From Clostridium chromiireducens (lineage in GTDB: Bacteria > Bacillota > Clostridia > Clostridiales > Clostridiaceae), in assembly GCF_002029255.1 (NCBI RefSeq), contig NZ_MZGT01000013.1, positions 1-64,000 of the forward strand: a stretch of 64,000 nt of DNA, in the 5' to 3' direction. The translations under genes and the position numbers were made by a program. Positions 38,294 through 48,378 of the stretch are shown here, in pieces (the stretch's first letter is position 1; each line of letters starts with the position of its first letter). The notes beneath the pieces were generated by a model. It ran no database searches. It was not told the origin of the DNA and was given only the letters and a program-made list of their open reading frames with translations.

Positions 38294-38568
38294 TATGCTT
38301 ACCTCCTAAGGAAAGATTTGTATTAGTAAATATTTAAATTTAAATAATTATACTATAGTTTAATTAGAGATTAAAATAGTAATAGCAAATATAAGATTAA
38401 TTAAAAAAAAGATGAAAGACTTAAAATGAGTGATAATTAGTTAGAAATATGTCAAAATAAAGCTATAAATGAAAAATTACATCAATATTCTGAATTGACT
38501 AAAATATTACAACACGGTAAAATATATAGAACTGGATTTTGTTAATAAAATAGGAGATTTAAATAGAA

Positions 38569-38919
38569 ATGAGTGCTATAAATCTTGAATTACAAGAACA
38601 AATTAAAAAAGTTGCAGTTAAAATTATAAAATATTACAGAGGTAGAGGTCCAGAATATGTTAAAGTAAAGATTGATTCCCCTGATACGATAACTGTAGAC
38701 GTAAAGGGTATTCTTTCAAATCTCAGCGAAATTTTGGTTAATGAAGGTGCTGTCAATATAGTGACAGATTATTGGAAAATAATGAAACCTCATCTTGAAA
38801 AAAATTTTCTTCAGGAAGTAAAAGATATATTAAAAAAAGACTTTACTTATAGCTGGAAAATTTGTAATATAGAAAATGATAATAGAACAGTAGTTATAAC
38901 AATAAATTTAATAAATTAA
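38569..38919 (+). CDS. DUF2294-like small protein
   Basis: 116 aa, soluble. IIKYYRGRGPEYVKVKID contains the GRGP block that I associate with DUF2294 proteins. No catalytic motif is evident. Placed between moaB and the FDH operon, separated from the latter by a terminator, so it is probably transcribed alone. Function unknown. Confidence 0.65.
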   Translation: MSAINLELQEQIKKVAVKIIKYYRGRGPEYVKVKIDSPDTITVDVKGILSNLSEILVNEGAVNIVTDYWKIMKPHLEKNFLQEVKDILKKDFTYSWKICNIENDNRTVVITINLIN

Positions 38920-38966
38920 GGTTGGATTGAAAAGAAGAATATTAATTAATATTTTAGCTTTAAGAT

Positions 38967-39017
38967 AAACCAGTACTTAGGACTGTTGGAACAAACAGCC
39001 CTTGTACTGGTTTTTTT
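38967..39017 (+). terminator. Intrinsic terminator with internal loop
   Basis: AAACCAGTAC pairs with GTACTGGTTT; an inner CTGTT/AACAG helix sits above an asymmetric loop, and T7 follows. It separates the DUF2294 gene from the FDH operon 58 bases downstream, and might also attenuate the latter. Confidence 0.85.
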
Positions 39018-39074
39018 ATTTTTTTAGATAATATTGATTTTATGAGTAGATAATTAAGAGGAGTGAATCAGAAT

Positions 39075-41216
39075 ATGGAAAAAAAAGTGTTAACGGTATG
39101 TCCTTATTGTGGAAGTGGGTGCAATTTATATCTTGTAGTTAAGGATGGAAAGATTGTAAGAGCAGAGCCTGCAAATGGTGATAATAATGAAGGAAAATTA
39201 TGTTTAAAAGGATATTATGGCTGGGATTTCTTGAACGACCCTCAAATACTAACTTCTAGAATTAAAAAGCCTATGATAAGAAAAAATGGAGAATTAGAGG
39301 AAGTTTCATGGGATGAAGCTATTAAATTTACAGCAGAAAACCTTATGAATATAAAAGCTAAATATGGACCTGATGCAATTATGGGGACAGGCTCAGCTAG
39401 AGGTCCAGGAAATGAACCAAACTATGTAATGCAAAAATTTATGAGAGCAGTTATTGGGACTAACAATATAGATCATTGTGCTAGAGTATGCCATGGACCA
39501 TCTGTTGCAGGACTTACTTATTCATTAGGTGATGGTGCAATGTCAAATTCAATTCCAGAAATTGAAAATTCAGACGTTTTATTTATATTTGGATATAATC
39601 CTGCAGAAACTCATCCTATAGTAGCAAGAAGAATAGTTAAGGCCAAAGAAAAGGGTGCAAAAATAATTGTGACAGATCCTAGAAAAACAGATGTTGTAAG
39701 ATTATCTGATTTATGGCTTCAACTAAAGGGTGGAACTAATATGGCTCTAGTTAATGCCTTTGGAAATGTGTTAATAAATGAAAATTTATATGATCACGAT
39801 TATGTAGAAAAATATACTGAGGACTTTGAAAAGTATAAAGCAGAAGTAGAAAAATATACTCCAGAATATGCTGAAAAAATAACAGGAGTAAAAGCTGACT
39901 ATATAAGAAAAGCAATGAGAACATATGCAAAGGCTAAAAATGCCACAATATTATATGGTATGGGTGTTTGTCAATTCTCACAAGCTGTTGATGTAGTAAG
40001 AGGCCTGGCGTCTATTGCCCTTTTAACCGGAAACTTTGCAAGACCTAATGTAGGAATTGGACCAGTTCGTGGACAAAATAATGTACAAGGAACTTGTGAT
40101 ATGGGAACAATACCTAATAATTATCCAGGATACCAGCTTGTAACAGATAAGAAAGCACAAGAAAAATTTGAAAAGGCTTGGGGTGTTGAACTTTCAGATA
40201 AAAATGGATACTTCTTAACTCAAGTACCTGAATTAGTGCTTAAGGAAGATAAGATAAAAGCCTACTATATATTTGGAGAAGATCCAGTTCAAAGTGATCC
40301 AAATGCAGCAGAACTTAGAGAAGCTTTAGATAAAATTGAATTTATAGTGGTACAAGATATATTTATGAATAAAACAGCTCTTCATGCAGATGTTATTTTA
40401 CCTTCAACTTCTTGGGGGGAACATGATGGAGTTTATAGTTCAGCAGATAGAGGCTTCCAAAGAATAAGAAAAGCAGTAGAACCTTTAGGAGATGTAAAAA
40501 CTGATTGGGAAATAATAAGTGCAGTAGCAACAGCTATGGGTTACCCAATGAATTATAAAAATACAGAAGAAATATGGGATGAAATGAGAAGTCTATGTCC
40601 TAAGTTTGCAGGAGCAAGTTATAAAAAGATTGAAGAACAAGGAATTGTTAGATGGCCTTGCCCTACAGAAGATCACAAAGGAACTTCTTATCTTTATGAA
40701 GGAAATAAATTTACGACTCCTAGCGGTAAAGGAAGGTTATTCGCTTGTGAATGGAGACCACCAGTTGAATTAACAGATGAAGAATATCCTTTAAGTTTAT
40801 CAACTGTAAGAGAAGTTGGACATTATTCAGTAAGAACAATGACAGGAAATTGCCGTGCCCTTCAAAAGCTTGCAGATGAACCAGGATTTATACAAATGAG
40901 TATTGAAGATGCAGAAGAGTTAAATATAAAAGATCAAGAACTTGTAAGAATAACATCGAGAAGAGGAAGTGTATTATCAAGAGCTCTTATTACTGAAAGA
41001 GTTAAAAAAGGAGCCACATTTATGACATATCAATGGTGGATTGGTGCATGTAATGAGTTAACTAATGATAGCCTTGATCCTATTTCAAAAACTCCTGAAT
41101 TCAAGTATTGTGCAGTTAAGGTTGAAAGAATTGAAGATCAAAAGTCGGCAGAGGAATATATAATAACTGAATATGAGAACATAAGAAAGAAAATGAGAAT
41201 AACATCTGAAAAATAA
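39075..41216 (+). CDS. fdhF: Formate dehydrogenase catalytic subunit (Mo/W, Cys-type FdhF)
   Basis: 713-aa molybdopterin oxidoreductase of the FdhF group, interconverting formate and CO2. One N-terminal [4Fe-4S] site uses Cys9, 12, 16 and 43 (CPYCGSGC...LCLKG). The metal ligand is Cys139 in HCARVCHGPSV, encoded by TGC, where many homologues have selenocysteine. Bis-MGD-binding and C-terminal cap regions are present (GPVRGQNNVQGTCDMG). Start ATG 39075 after AGAGGAG. With two ferredoxin subunits and a hydrogenase downstream, it probably belongs to an HDCR-like CO2/H2 complex rather than an NAD-linked FDH. Confidence 0.93.
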   Translation: MEKKVLTVCPYCGSGCNLYLVVKDGKIVRAEPANGDNNEGKLCLKGYYGWDFLNDPQILTSRIKKPMIRKNGELEEVSWDEAIKFTAENLMNIKAKYGPDAIMGTGSARGPGNEPNYVMQKFMRAVIGTNNIDHCARVCHGPSVAGLTYSLGDGAMSNSIPEIENSDVLFIFGYNPAETHPIVARRIVKAKEKGAKIIVTDPRKTDVVRLSDLWLQLKGGTNMALVNAFGNVLINENLYDHDYVEKYTEDFEKYKAEVEKYTPEYAEKITGVKADYIRKAMRTYAKAKNATILYGMGVCQFSQAVDVVRGLASIALLTGNFARPNVGIGPVRGQNNVQGTCDMGTIPNNYPGYQLVTDKKAQEKFEKAWGVELSDKNGYFLTQVPELVLKEDKIKAYYIFGEDPVQSDPNAAELREALDKIEFIVVQDIFMNKTALHADVILPSTSWGEHDGVYSSADRGFQRIRKAVEPLGDVKTDWEIISAVATAMGYPMNYKNTEEIWDEMRSLCPKFAGASYKKIEEQGIVRWPCPTEDHKGTSYLYEGNKFTTPSGKGRLFACEWRPPVELTDEEYPLSLSTVREVGHYSVRTMTGNCRALQKLADEPGFIQMSIEDAEELNIKDQELVRITSRRGSVLSRALITERVKKGATFMTYQWWIGACNELTNDSLDPISKTPEFKYCAVKVERIEDQKSAEEYIITEYENIRKKMRITSEK

Positions 41217-41236
41217 TATTTGGAGAGGAAACTGCA

Positions 41237-42448
41237 ATGATTAGTGTAGAAGAAGCTTTAAGGATAATTTTGGAAGAGTCTAAGGCCTTAGAAGGTGAAG
41301 AGAAGAATATTTTATCTTGTTTAAATAAGGTGCTAGCAGAAGATATATATTCTAGAGATAATCTTCCACCCTTTGATAAATCAGCAATGGATGGATATGC
41401 TATAAAAAGTGAGGATACTGATTTATATAAAGATGGAGTTTCAATAGAGCTTGAGATAGTTGATCTTATAAAAGCTGGGGAGTCTAGTGATAAAGAATTA
41501 AAAAACGGGCAAGCCATGAAGATAATGACAGGAGCACCAGTACCTGAAGGTGCAAATGCAGTAATACAAATTGAAAAAGTAGAAGTTCGTGAAGATACTC
41601 TTCATATTTCTGAGAAAGTTAAAAATGGATGCAATGTAATAAAACTTGGTGAAGAAATTAAAGTAGGAGATATTGCTTTAAGAAAAGGAACACTGATTAG
41701 GCCAACTGAAATTGGAGTTTTAGCTTCTTTAGGTTATAGCAAAATTAAAGTTCCTAGAAATCCAGTAGTATCAATACTTACAACAGGAGATGAACTTGTA
41801 GAAATAAATGAAACTCCTAAGTTTGGACAAATAAGAAATAGTAATGAATACTCACTAAAAGCACTAATTCAGAATTTAGGATTAGAAGCTCTATCCTTCG
41901 GAATTGTTGAAGATAAAAAGGATACTCTAAAGAGTAAAGTTAAAGAAGCATTAGAAAAATCAGATATAGTTATTACTTCAGGAGGTGCTTCTGTAGGTGA
42001 TTTTGATTTTGTAGAACAAGTATTGAATGAGATAAATGCTGATATAAAATTTCAATCTGTAGCTATAAAGCCAGGGAAACCAATAAGCTTTGCAGTTATT
42101 GATAAAAAACTATTTTTTAGTTTACCAGGGAATCCATTATCTGCAATAACTACCTTTGAAGAATTTGTAAAGCCAGCTTGTGAAAAAATGCTTGGTAAAA
42201 ACATGGAGAGTGATAATACTTTTCCAGTTATATTAGCTGAAGACTTTAAAGAAAAAGAAGGCAGAAGTAAATACATATATGTAAAGATAAAAGCTGAGAA
42301 CGGAAAGTTATATGCATATAAAGCTGGATCTCAAAGTTCTAACCAGTTAATTACTATGAGTAAGGCAAATGGAATAATAATAATGCCAGAAGGAATCGGA
42401 TATAAAAAGGCAGGAGAAGTTTTAAGTGGAAAATTCATCTTTAAATAA
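41237..42448 (+). CDS. moeA: Molybdopterin molybdenumtransferase MoeA
   Basis: 403 aa. Inserts molybdate (or tungstate) into adenylylated molybdopterin. PPFDKSAMDGYA near residue 50, GAPVPEGANAVIQIE and the MPT-binding TSGGASVGDFDF are the family motifs; the C-terminal small domain ends at KFIFK. Second gene of the FDH operon; mobB begins inside its 3' end. Confidence 0.95.
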   Translation: MISVEEALRIILEESKALEGEEKNILSCLNKVLAEDIYSRDNLPPFDKSAMDGYAIKSEDTDLYKDGVSIELEIVDLIKAGESSDKELKNGQAMKIMTGAPVPEGANAVIQIEKVEVREDTLHISEKVKNGCNVIKLGEEIKVGDIALRKGTLIRPTEIGVLASLGYSKIKVPRNPVVSILTTGDELVEINETPKFGQIRNSNEYSLKALIQNLGLEALSFGIVEDKKDTLKSKVKEALEKSDIVITSGGASVGDFDFVEQVLNEINADIKFQSVAIKPGKPISFAVIDKKLFFSLPGNPLSAITTFEEFVKPACEKMLGKNMESDNTFPVILAEDFKEKEGRSKYIYVKIKAENGKLYAYKAGSQSSNQLITMSKANGIIIMPEGIGYKKAGEVLSGKFIFK

Positions 42449-42965
42449 ATCAAGTGAAATTAAAGCTATATCTATAGTTGCAACTAAATCTGGAACAGGG
42501 AAGACAACGCTCATAGAAGCATTAATACCTATATTAAAAGAAAAAAACTACAACATAGGAGTCCTAAAACATGATGCTCATAAATTTGATATTGATAAAG
42601 AGGGAAAAGACAGTTATAGATTTGTAAAAGCTGGAGCAGATAAGATGGTTATTTCGTCAAAAGAAAAAATAGCTATGATAGAAAAAACTAAGGAAGAAAA
42701 GGATCTTGAAGAAATAATGGAACTATTTGTAGGTATGGATTTGGTAATAATAGAGGGATATAAAAATAATGGATATCCTAAAATAGAAGTTCATAGAAAA
42801 GAAGTTGATTCAAAACTTTTATGTGAAGATGAGAGTTTAGATAGAATGAAATTTTTAGCAGTAGCGACTGATGAAAAGCTAGATTTAAACATAGATCAAT
42901 TAGATATCAATAATGCGACTAAGATAGCTGAATTTATTGAGGATAAAGTTATAAAGGAGAAATAA
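42426..42965 (+). CDS. mobB: Molybdopterin-guanine dinucleotide biosynthesis adaptor MobB
   Basis: 179-aa P-loop GTP-binding protein with Walker A in VATKSGTGKTTLIEALI and HDAHKFDIDKEGKDSYRF. It assists MobA in making the MGD form of the cofactor used by FdhF. GTG start at 42426 overlaps moeA by 23 bases and follows AGGAGA, indicating coupled translation. Confidence 0.92.
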   Translation: MENSSLNKSSEIKAISIVATKSGTGKTTLIEALIPILKEKNYNIGVLKHDAHKFDIDKEGKDSYRFVKAGADKMVISSKEKIAMIEKTKEEKDLEEIMELFVGMDLVIIEGYKNNGYPKIEVHRKEVDSKLLCEDESLDRMKFLAVATDEKLDLNIDQLDINNATKIAEFIEDKVIKEK

Positions 42966-42968
42966 ATA

Positions 42969-43760
42969 ATGGAAAAAACATTAGAATGTAAAGTTTTTAA
43001 AATAGAAGACGGCATAGGTAAAGCAGATGTAGATGAACTTCTAGTTAGAGAATACCCGCTAACAATTTTTCTTAATGGAAGAAAATTGGCTACACTATTA
43101 TGTAGTCCAGAAAACTTAAAAGCATTGTCATTTGGCTTTTTAAGAACAGAAGGTTTGATAAATACAAGAGATGATATAATATCTTTTAATTTAAATGAAG
43201 AAAAAGGGATTGCAGAGGTTGAGACTAAAAATAAAGATGCTGCTCGTGAAAGTTTTTTCTCAAAGAAAATTGATTTAGAAAGTATAAAGGATCAATCAAT
43301 TGATGGAATTGATAATTTCTTAGATTCCTTAAACTGCAAACCTGTTGAAAGTGACGCTAAAATGTATACTGAAAAAATATTTGAATTTATGAGAACAAAT
43401 TTAGATTATTCAGATGTTTTTAAGAACACAGGAGGAGTTCACTGCGTTGCATTATGTGATAGCAATGAAATGCTGGTAGTATATGAAGATGTAGCTAGAC
43501 ATAATGCATTGGACAAGGTTATTGGAGAATCACTTATGAAAGGCATATTCCTTAAGGATAAAGCAGTTATACTTAGCGGGAGAGTCTCTCTTGAGATGAT
43601 ATTAAAGGCGGCCAAGCTAGAAATACCAATAATTATATCTAAATCAGCACCTACAAGTCTTTCTGTGGCGCTTGCAAAAAGGTTAAATATTACCTTAGTT
43701 GGATTTGTAAGAGGCAATAAAATGAATATATATGCTAATGGATATAGAATTAAGCCTTAA
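42969..43760 (+). CDS. fdhD: Formate dehydrogenase accessory sulfurtransferase FdhD
   Basis: 263 aa. Delivers sulfur to the FDH bis-MGD cofactor, required for activity. The signature region is FKNTGGVHCVALCD followed by VARHNALDKVIGE; SGRVSLEMILKAA and SKSAPTSLSVALA are further conserved parts. Located between cofactor and electron-transfer genes, as in acetogen HDCR loci. Confidence 0.94.
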   Translation: MEKTLECKVFKIEDGIGKADVDELLVREYPLTIFLNGRKLATLLCSPENLKALSFGFLRTEGLINTRDDIISFNLNEEKGIAEVETKNKDAARESFFSKKIDLESIKDQSIDGIDNFLDSLNCKPVESDAKMYTEKIFEFMRTNLDYSDVFKNTGGVHCVALCDSNEMLVVYEDVARHNALDKVIGESLMKGIFLKDKAVILSGRVSLEMILKAAKLEIPIIISKSAPTSLSVALAKRLNITLVGFVRGNKMNIYANGYRIKP

Positions 43761-43783
43761 TTGTACAAAGGAGTGAAATTAAT

Positions 43784-44341
43784 ATGAAGTCAAATTGTAA
43801 TTCCTTTATTGTGGGAGATGCTAATAAGTGCGTCGGTTGTAAGGCTTGTGAAATAGCTTGCTTTAAGGCTCATAATGAAGCAGTCACTGTTGGAAATATA
43901 GAAACACCAATAATTTCTAGAATACATGTTATTAAAGAGAAGGATTTTACAGTTCCAGTTCAATGTAGACATTGTGAAAATGCACCTTGCGCAAAGGTCT
44001 GTCCTATAAATGCAATTAAAAATGAGGATAATGCAATAATAATTGATGAAGAAATTTGTATAGGCTGTAAAGCATGTGCAGTAGCTTGTCCGTTTGGAGC
44101 TATTGAAATGGCAACTAAATATAAGGCTGGAAAAGCAGTCATGCAAAATGTGCAGAAGGAATTATTTGAAGAAGTCCTAGAAGAGAAAGAAACAAAGGTT
44201 GCATATAAATGCGATTTATGCAAAGAACAAGATGAACCAGCTTGTGTAAAAGCATGTCCTAAAGATGCTCTTAAATTATTCGACGTCATAGAAGAAAAAA
44301 GAATAAGAAACATAAGAGCGGTAAGTAACTTAAACTTATAA
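43784..44341 (+). CDS. Four-cluster ferredoxin subunit, HycB/HydN-like
   Basis: 185-aa electron-transfer protein with four Cys clusters: CVGCKACEIAC, CRHCENAPCAKVC, CIGCKACAVAC and CDLCKEQDEPACVKAC, predicting four [4Fe-4S] centres. It should carry electrons between FdhF and the hydrogenase. Related to HycB2/HycB3 of HDCR and to E. coli HydN/HycB. AAAGGAG precedes the ATG. Confidence 0.92.
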   Translation: MKSNCNSFIVGDANKCVGCKACEIACFKAHNEAVTVGNIETPIISRIHVIKEKDFTVPVQCRHCENAPCAKVCPINAIKNEDNAIIIDEEICIGCKACAVACPFGAIEMATKYKAGKAVMQNVQKELFEEVLEEKETKVAYKCDLCKEQDEPACVKACPKDALKLFDVIEEKRIRNIRAVSNLNL

Positions 44342-44359
44342 GAGAGAGGAATTTAATTT

Positions 44360-45745
44360 ATGGATATTGGTTTAGTTAATATTGATAAAGAGTTATGTAC
44401 TGGGTGTCAGCAATGTGTTGAAGTCTGTCCTGTAAATGCAATAGAAGGTAAAGTAGGACAACCTCAAAGCATTGATTATGATGTTTGTGTTTCTTGTGGA
44501 CAATGTATACAGGTATGTAATTCTTATGCGTTTGAAAATAGAGAAAACAGTCATTTAATAGAAGAGAAAAGAAGAGATAGAGGTTTACTTGAAAGTGTAA
44601 AGGAGCCAGTGTTTGCAGCCTTTAATAAAGGAAATGCAACTAAGGTGAAAGAGGCTTTATATAATGAAGAATTATTTACTATAGTTCAGTGTGCACCAGC
44701 CGTAAGGGTCTCTTTAGGTGAAGAATTTGGACTTGAGCCTGGTAGTTTAACAGCTGGTAAAATGGCGGCAGCACTACGAATGTTAGGTTTTAATAGGGTT
44801 TATGATACTAACTTTGGTGCAGATTTAACCATAATGGAAGAAGGCAGCGAGCTTATAAAAAGGGTAACAGAAGGTGGGAAATTACCAATGTTTACTTCTT
44901 GTTGTCCTGCCTGGGTGAAGTTTATGGAACAAAGTTATCCAGAGCTTTTAAATCATCTTTCAAGCTGTAAATCACCACAACAAATGGCTGGAACAATTTT
45001 TAAAACTTATGGTGCTAAAATAGACAAGGTTGATCCTAAGAAAATATATAATGTAGCTATAATGCCATGTACTTGCAAGCAGTTTGAATGTGATAGAGAA
45101 GAAATGCAAGATAGTGGCTTTAAGGATGTAGACATAGTTATTACTACAAGGGAATTTGCTCAGCTTATAAGAGATAAGGGCATAGATTTTACAAATTTAA
45201 AGGATGAAGAGTTCGATTTGCCACTGGGAAGTTACACTGGGGCAGGTAATATTTTTGGAGTAACTGGTGGTGTAATGGAAGCGGCACTTAGAAGCGGCTA
45301 TGAGATGCTTACAAAGAAATCTATTCCTAATTTAGAACTTAATTTTGTACGGGGCAGTGAAGGCATTAGGGTTGCAGAAGTGAAATTGCCAAAGATAACA
45401 CTAAAGGTAGCGGTGGTTTCAGGTTTGAAAAATGTAGTTCAAATACTTGAAGATATAAAAGAAGGAAAGTGTGATTTTGATTTTATTGAAGTTATGACTT
45501 GCCCAGAAGGTTGTGTAAGCGGCGGTGGACAACCTAAGTTTATATTAGATATAGATAGAAAAAATGCCTTAGTAAGCAGAAAAAAAGGTATCTATAAACA
45601 TGATTCTGAACTTGAAATAAGGAAGTCTCATGATAATCCTTTTATAAAAAAATTATATGAAGAGTTTTTAATAGAACCTCTTGGTGAAAAATCTCATCAT
45701 CTACTACATACAAAGTTTGTTTCGAGAAAGAAGGAGGAAATATAA
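44360..45745 (+). CDS. Short [FeFe]-hydrogenase, HydA2-like
   Basis: 461 aa. Two N-terminal [4Fe-4S] sites (CTGCQQCVEVC and CVSCGQCIQVC) precede the H-cluster domain. H-cluster motifs: FTSCCPAWVKF (L1), MPCTCKQFECDRE (L2) and EVMTCPEGCVSGGGQP (L3), so all cluster ligands are present. L2 and L3 vary from the common MPCTAKKFE and MACPGGC. It ends soon after L3, without the usual small-subunit extension of some hydrogenases. Length and neighbours match the hydrogenase of HDCR, where it donates H2-derived electrons to FdhF. Confidence 0.9.
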   Translation: MDIGLVNIDKELCTGCQQCVEVCPVNAIEGKVGQPQSIDYDVCVSCGQCIQVCNSYAFENRENSHLIEEKRRDRGLLESVKEPVFAAFNKGNATKVKEALYNEELFTIVQCAPAVRVSLGEEFGLEPGSLTAGKMAAALRMLGFNRVYDTNFGADLTIMEEGSELIKRVTEGGKLPMFTSCCPAWVKFMEQSYPELLNHLSSCKSPQQMAGTIFKTYGAKIDKVDPKKIYNVAIMPCTCKQFECDREEMQDSGFKDVDIVITTREFAQLIRDKGIDFTNLKDEEFDLPLGSYTGAGNIFGVTGGVMEAALRSGYEMLTKKSIPNLELNFVRGSEGIRVAEVKLPKITLKVAVVSGLKNVVQILEDIKEGKCDFDFIEVMTCPEGCVSGGGQPKFILDIDRKNALVSRKKGIYKHDSELEIRKSHDNPFIKKLYEEFLIEPLGEKSHHLLHTKFVSRKKEEI

Positions 45746-46315
45746 ATGAATAATTTTGTTATAGCAAATCCCAAAAGATGTATAGGATGCAGAACTTGTG
45801 AGGCTGCATGTGTTGTTGCACATTCTGAAGAAAACATACTTGTACAAAGTAAGGATAAGGTTAATTTTAATCCTCGCTTAAAAGTTATTAAAACAGCAGA
45901 TGTAAGTGCTCCGATTCAATGCAGGCATTGTGAAAATGCTCCGTGTGCTAATGCATGTCCAAATGGTTCAATAATAAATAAAGACGGGGTAGTGTTAATA
46001 AATAAAGATACATGCATAGGCTGTAAATCTTGCGCAATAGTTTGTCCTTTTGGGGCTATTGATATAATAGTTGAACATAAAGCTGGAGAGAAAGTTATTC
46101 AAAAAGGTTTAATGTGTGATAAAGACGGAAAGCTAGAATATAAAGAAAGATTAGTTGCAAACAAATGTGATTTATGTATAGATAGGGAAAATGGTCCTGC
46201 TTGCGTAGAGGTATGTCCTACAGAAGCATTAAGATTAGTTGAATCTAAAATTATAGATAAAGACATTTCAGAAAAGAGAAAAAATGCTGCAGCTAATTTA
46301 GTAAATATATTATAA
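45746..46315 (+). CDS. Second four-cluster ferredoxin subunit, HycB-like
   Basis: 189 aa with the same layout as the protein at 43784: CIGCRTCEAAC, CRHCENAPCANAC, CIGCKSCAIVC and CDLCIDRENGPACVEVC. Two such subunits flanking a hydrogenase gene is the HDCR composition. It starts directly after the hydrogenase stop, behind AAGGAGG, ensuring matched synthesis. Confidence 0.92.
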   Translation: MNNFVIANPKRCIGCRTCEAACVVAHSEENILVQSKDKVNFNPRLKVIKTADVSAPIQCRHCENAPCANACPNGSIINKDGVVLINKDTCIGCKSCAIVCPFGAIDIIVEHKAGEKVIQKGLMCDKDGKLEYKERLVANKCDLCIDRENGPACVEVCPTEALRLVESKIIDKDISEKRKNAAANLVNIL

Positions 46316-46319
46316 GTGT

Positions 46320-46946
46320 ATGAATGTAGAAGTTTTTAAAACAGCAGTAATACTTGCAGGTGGAAAAAGTTCACGAATGGGCTTTGATAAGCAGCTCTTA
46401 ATAATTAACGAAGTGAGAATTATGGAAAAGTTAATTCATGAACTAAGTAAAGAATTTGAAGATATAATTGTTGTCACAAATAAGCCAGAAGAATATAAAA
46501 CTGCAGAAGACGGAATAAGAATAATCAGCGATGAAATAAAAGAAATTGGTCCCCTATCGGGAATCTATGGTGGGCTTAAAGAAAGTAAGAGCAAATATGT
46601 ATACTTCATAGCTTGTGATATGCCTAATGTAAACTTAAATTATATTCGTTATATTAAGAAAGTGCTTGCGAATAGTAAAGCCAATGCTTGTGTTGCTAAA
46701 AGAGAGGGTAAGGTTGAGCCTTTTAATGCTTTTTATTCTGTAGATATATTGCCCAAAATTGAAAAACTTATAACACTTAACAGAAGATCTATATCTGGAT
46801 TAATTGATATTATAGAGCCTATTTTTATTGAAGAAAATGTTCTGAAAAGATATGATTATTCTTTTGATATGTTTATAAATCTTAACTCGAAAGAAGATTT
46901 AGAAATTTATAATAGAAAGAATAGGCAGGAGGAAAACTATGTTTGA
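46320..46946 (+). CDS. mobA: Molybdenum cofactor guanylyltransferase MobA
   Basis: 208-aa nucleotidyltransferase adding GMP to Mo-molybdopterin. The GTP loop is AVILAGGKSSRMGFDKQLL and the metal Asp lies in YFIACDMPNVN. It starts four bases after the ferredoxin gene with a poor ribosome site, so it depends on coupling, and its 3' end overlaps moaA by eight bases. Confidence 0.93.
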   Translation: MNVEVFKTAVILAGGKSSRMGFDKQLLIINEVRIMEKLIHELSKEFEDIIVVTNKPEEYKTAEDGIRIISDEIKEIGPLSGIYGGLKESKSKYVYFIACDMPNVNLNYIRYIKKVLANSKANACVAKREGKVEPFNAFYSVDILPKIEKLITLNRRSISGLIDIIEPIFIEENVLKRYDYSFDMFINLNSKEDLEIYNRKNRQEENYV

Positions 46947-47895
46947 TTCGTATGGCAGAAAGATAAATTATTTGAGAATATCAGTTACAGATTTGTGTAA
47001 TTTAAGATGCAAATATTGTATGCCTGAAAAAGGAATAGATAAGATGTGGCATAAAGAGATTCTAACTTTGGAAGAAATAGAAGCCATTACTGAAAGTTTT
47101 GTTGAATTAGGTGTAGATAAAGTCAGGATAACTGGAGGAGAACCTTTAGTAAGAAAAAATATTTTAAAGCTAATTGATGGTATAGGTAAAATAGGCGGAG
47201 TTAATGATTTAGCGATGACTACAAATGGAATTCTCTTAAAGGATTATGCTAAAGATTTAAAAAACGCAGGTCTTAATAGACTTAATATAAGCTTGGATAC
47301 TTTAAATGAAGAAAAATATTCACAGATAACGAAGGTAGGCAAGCTCAAAGATGTACTTCAAGGTATTGAAGCAGCTAAAAAGAGTGGGCTTACTCCAATT
47401 AAATTAAATGTAGTTTTAATAAAGGACTTTAATGAAAATGAAATAGAAGACTTTATAAATTTAACAAAATATGAGGATATAGAAATAAGATTTATAGAAC
47501 TTATGCCAATAGGTACTCTAAAGCATTGGTCATCTAATAAATATATTTCTAATGATACAGTTTTAGAAAAGATGCCAGAATTAATAGAAATAGAATCAGC
47601 AGATATTTCTTCTCCAGCAAGATATTATAAACTTCCAAATGCAAAGGGGAAAGTCGGGCTTATTAATCCTATATCATGTAAGTTTTGCGAAAATTGCAAT
47701 AGAATAAGATTAACAGCAGATGGAAAGCTAAAGTCATGCCTTCACTCAAACGCTGAAGTGGATTTAAAGAAATTGCTTAGAGAAGGTAAAGATATTAAGA
47801 CAGTAATTACTGATACTATTAAAAGCAAACCCAAAGAACATGAATTGGAGAACGGAAATTATATTAATAGAGAAATGACAGCAATTGGAGGTTGA
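46939..47895 (+). CDS. moaA: GTP 3',8-cyclase MoaA
   Basis: 318-aa radical SAM enzyme for the first step of molybdopterin synthesis. N-terminal SAM cluster [14 protein letters not shown]-terminal second cluster [22 protein letters not shown]; the functional C-terminal GG tail is present (MTAIGG). ATG preceded by AGGAGG within mobA. Confidence 0.96.
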   Translation: MFDSYGRKINYLRISVTDLCNLRCKYCMPEKGIDKMWHKEILTLEEIEAITESFVELGVDKVRITGGEPLVRKNILKLIDGIGKIGGVNDLAMTTNGILLKDYAKDLKNAGLNRLNISLDTLNEEKYSQITKVGKLKDVLQGIEAAKKSGLTPIKLNVVLIKDFNENEIEDFINLTKYEDIEIRFIELMPIGTLKHWSSNKYISNDTVLEKMPELIEIESADISSPARYYKLPNAKGKVGLINPISCKFCENCNRIRLTADGKLKSCLHSNAEVDLKKLLREGKDIKTVITDTIKSKPKEHELENGNYINREMTAIGG

Positions 47896-47899
47896 TTTT

Positions 47900-48370
47900 A
47901 TGGAATTTACTCATTTTAATGAAAAAGGAAGAGCTCATATGGTAAATGTGAGTGAAAAGGATGAGACAAAGAGAGTTGCTATTGCAAGAGGATCAATTAA
48001 AATGAAAAAGGAAACTATAGATTTGATAAAAGATGGCCTTGTTAAAAAAGGTGATGTTTTATCAGTTGCTCAAATTGGCGGAATAATGGGCGTAAAAAAG
48101 ACCTCGGATTTAATCCCTATGTGCCATAATATTTTTATAACAGGATCTGATATAAATTTTAATATAGGTGAAGAAGAAATAGAGATTGAAGCAACAGTTT
48201 CAACGGTTGGGAAAACAGGTGTTGAAATGGAAGCATTAACAGCTGTGACAACTGCAGCTCTTACTATATATGATATGTGCAAGGCTGTTGATAAGGATAT
48301 GGTAATAGAAAATGTTCGATTAATAAAGAAAACCGGGGGAAAAAGTGGAGAATACATAAGGGAGAATTAA
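47900..48370 (+). CDS. moaC: Cyclic pyranopterin monophosphate synthase MoaC
   Basis: 156 aa, the partner of Moa[30 protein letters not shown] and [19 protein letters not shown] with the late KTGGKSG are diagnostic. ATG at 47900 behind GGAGG; the longer frame from 47885 starts inside moaA. MoaD/MoaE (MPT synthase) are not in this window. Confidence 0.95.
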   Translation: MEFTHFNEKGRAHMVNVSEKDETKRVAIARGSIKMKKETIDLIKDGLVKKGDVLSVAQIGGIMGVKKTSDLIPMCHNIFITGSDINFNIGEEEIEIEATVSTVGKTGVEMEALTAVTTAALTIYDMCKAVDKDMVIENVRLIKKTGGKSGEYIREN

Positions 48371-48378
48371 ATAAAATT

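Noticed and set aside
38415..38545. Short reading frame (LEICQNKAINEKLHQYSEL...) between moaB and the DUF2294 gene
   Set aside because: Only ~34 codons after an in-frame stop, with no ribosome site and no recognised family; perhaps a decayed small gene but not supportable.
38967..39017. Molybdenum cofactor riboswitch ahead of fdhF
   Set aside because: The element is a single hairpin with T run, far too small and without the Moco RNA architecture; a terminator explains it.
43790..44313. Two overlapping ~118-codon minus-strand frames
   Set aside because: They are complements of the cysteine-rich ferredoxin gene; the pattern comes from its repeated motifs.
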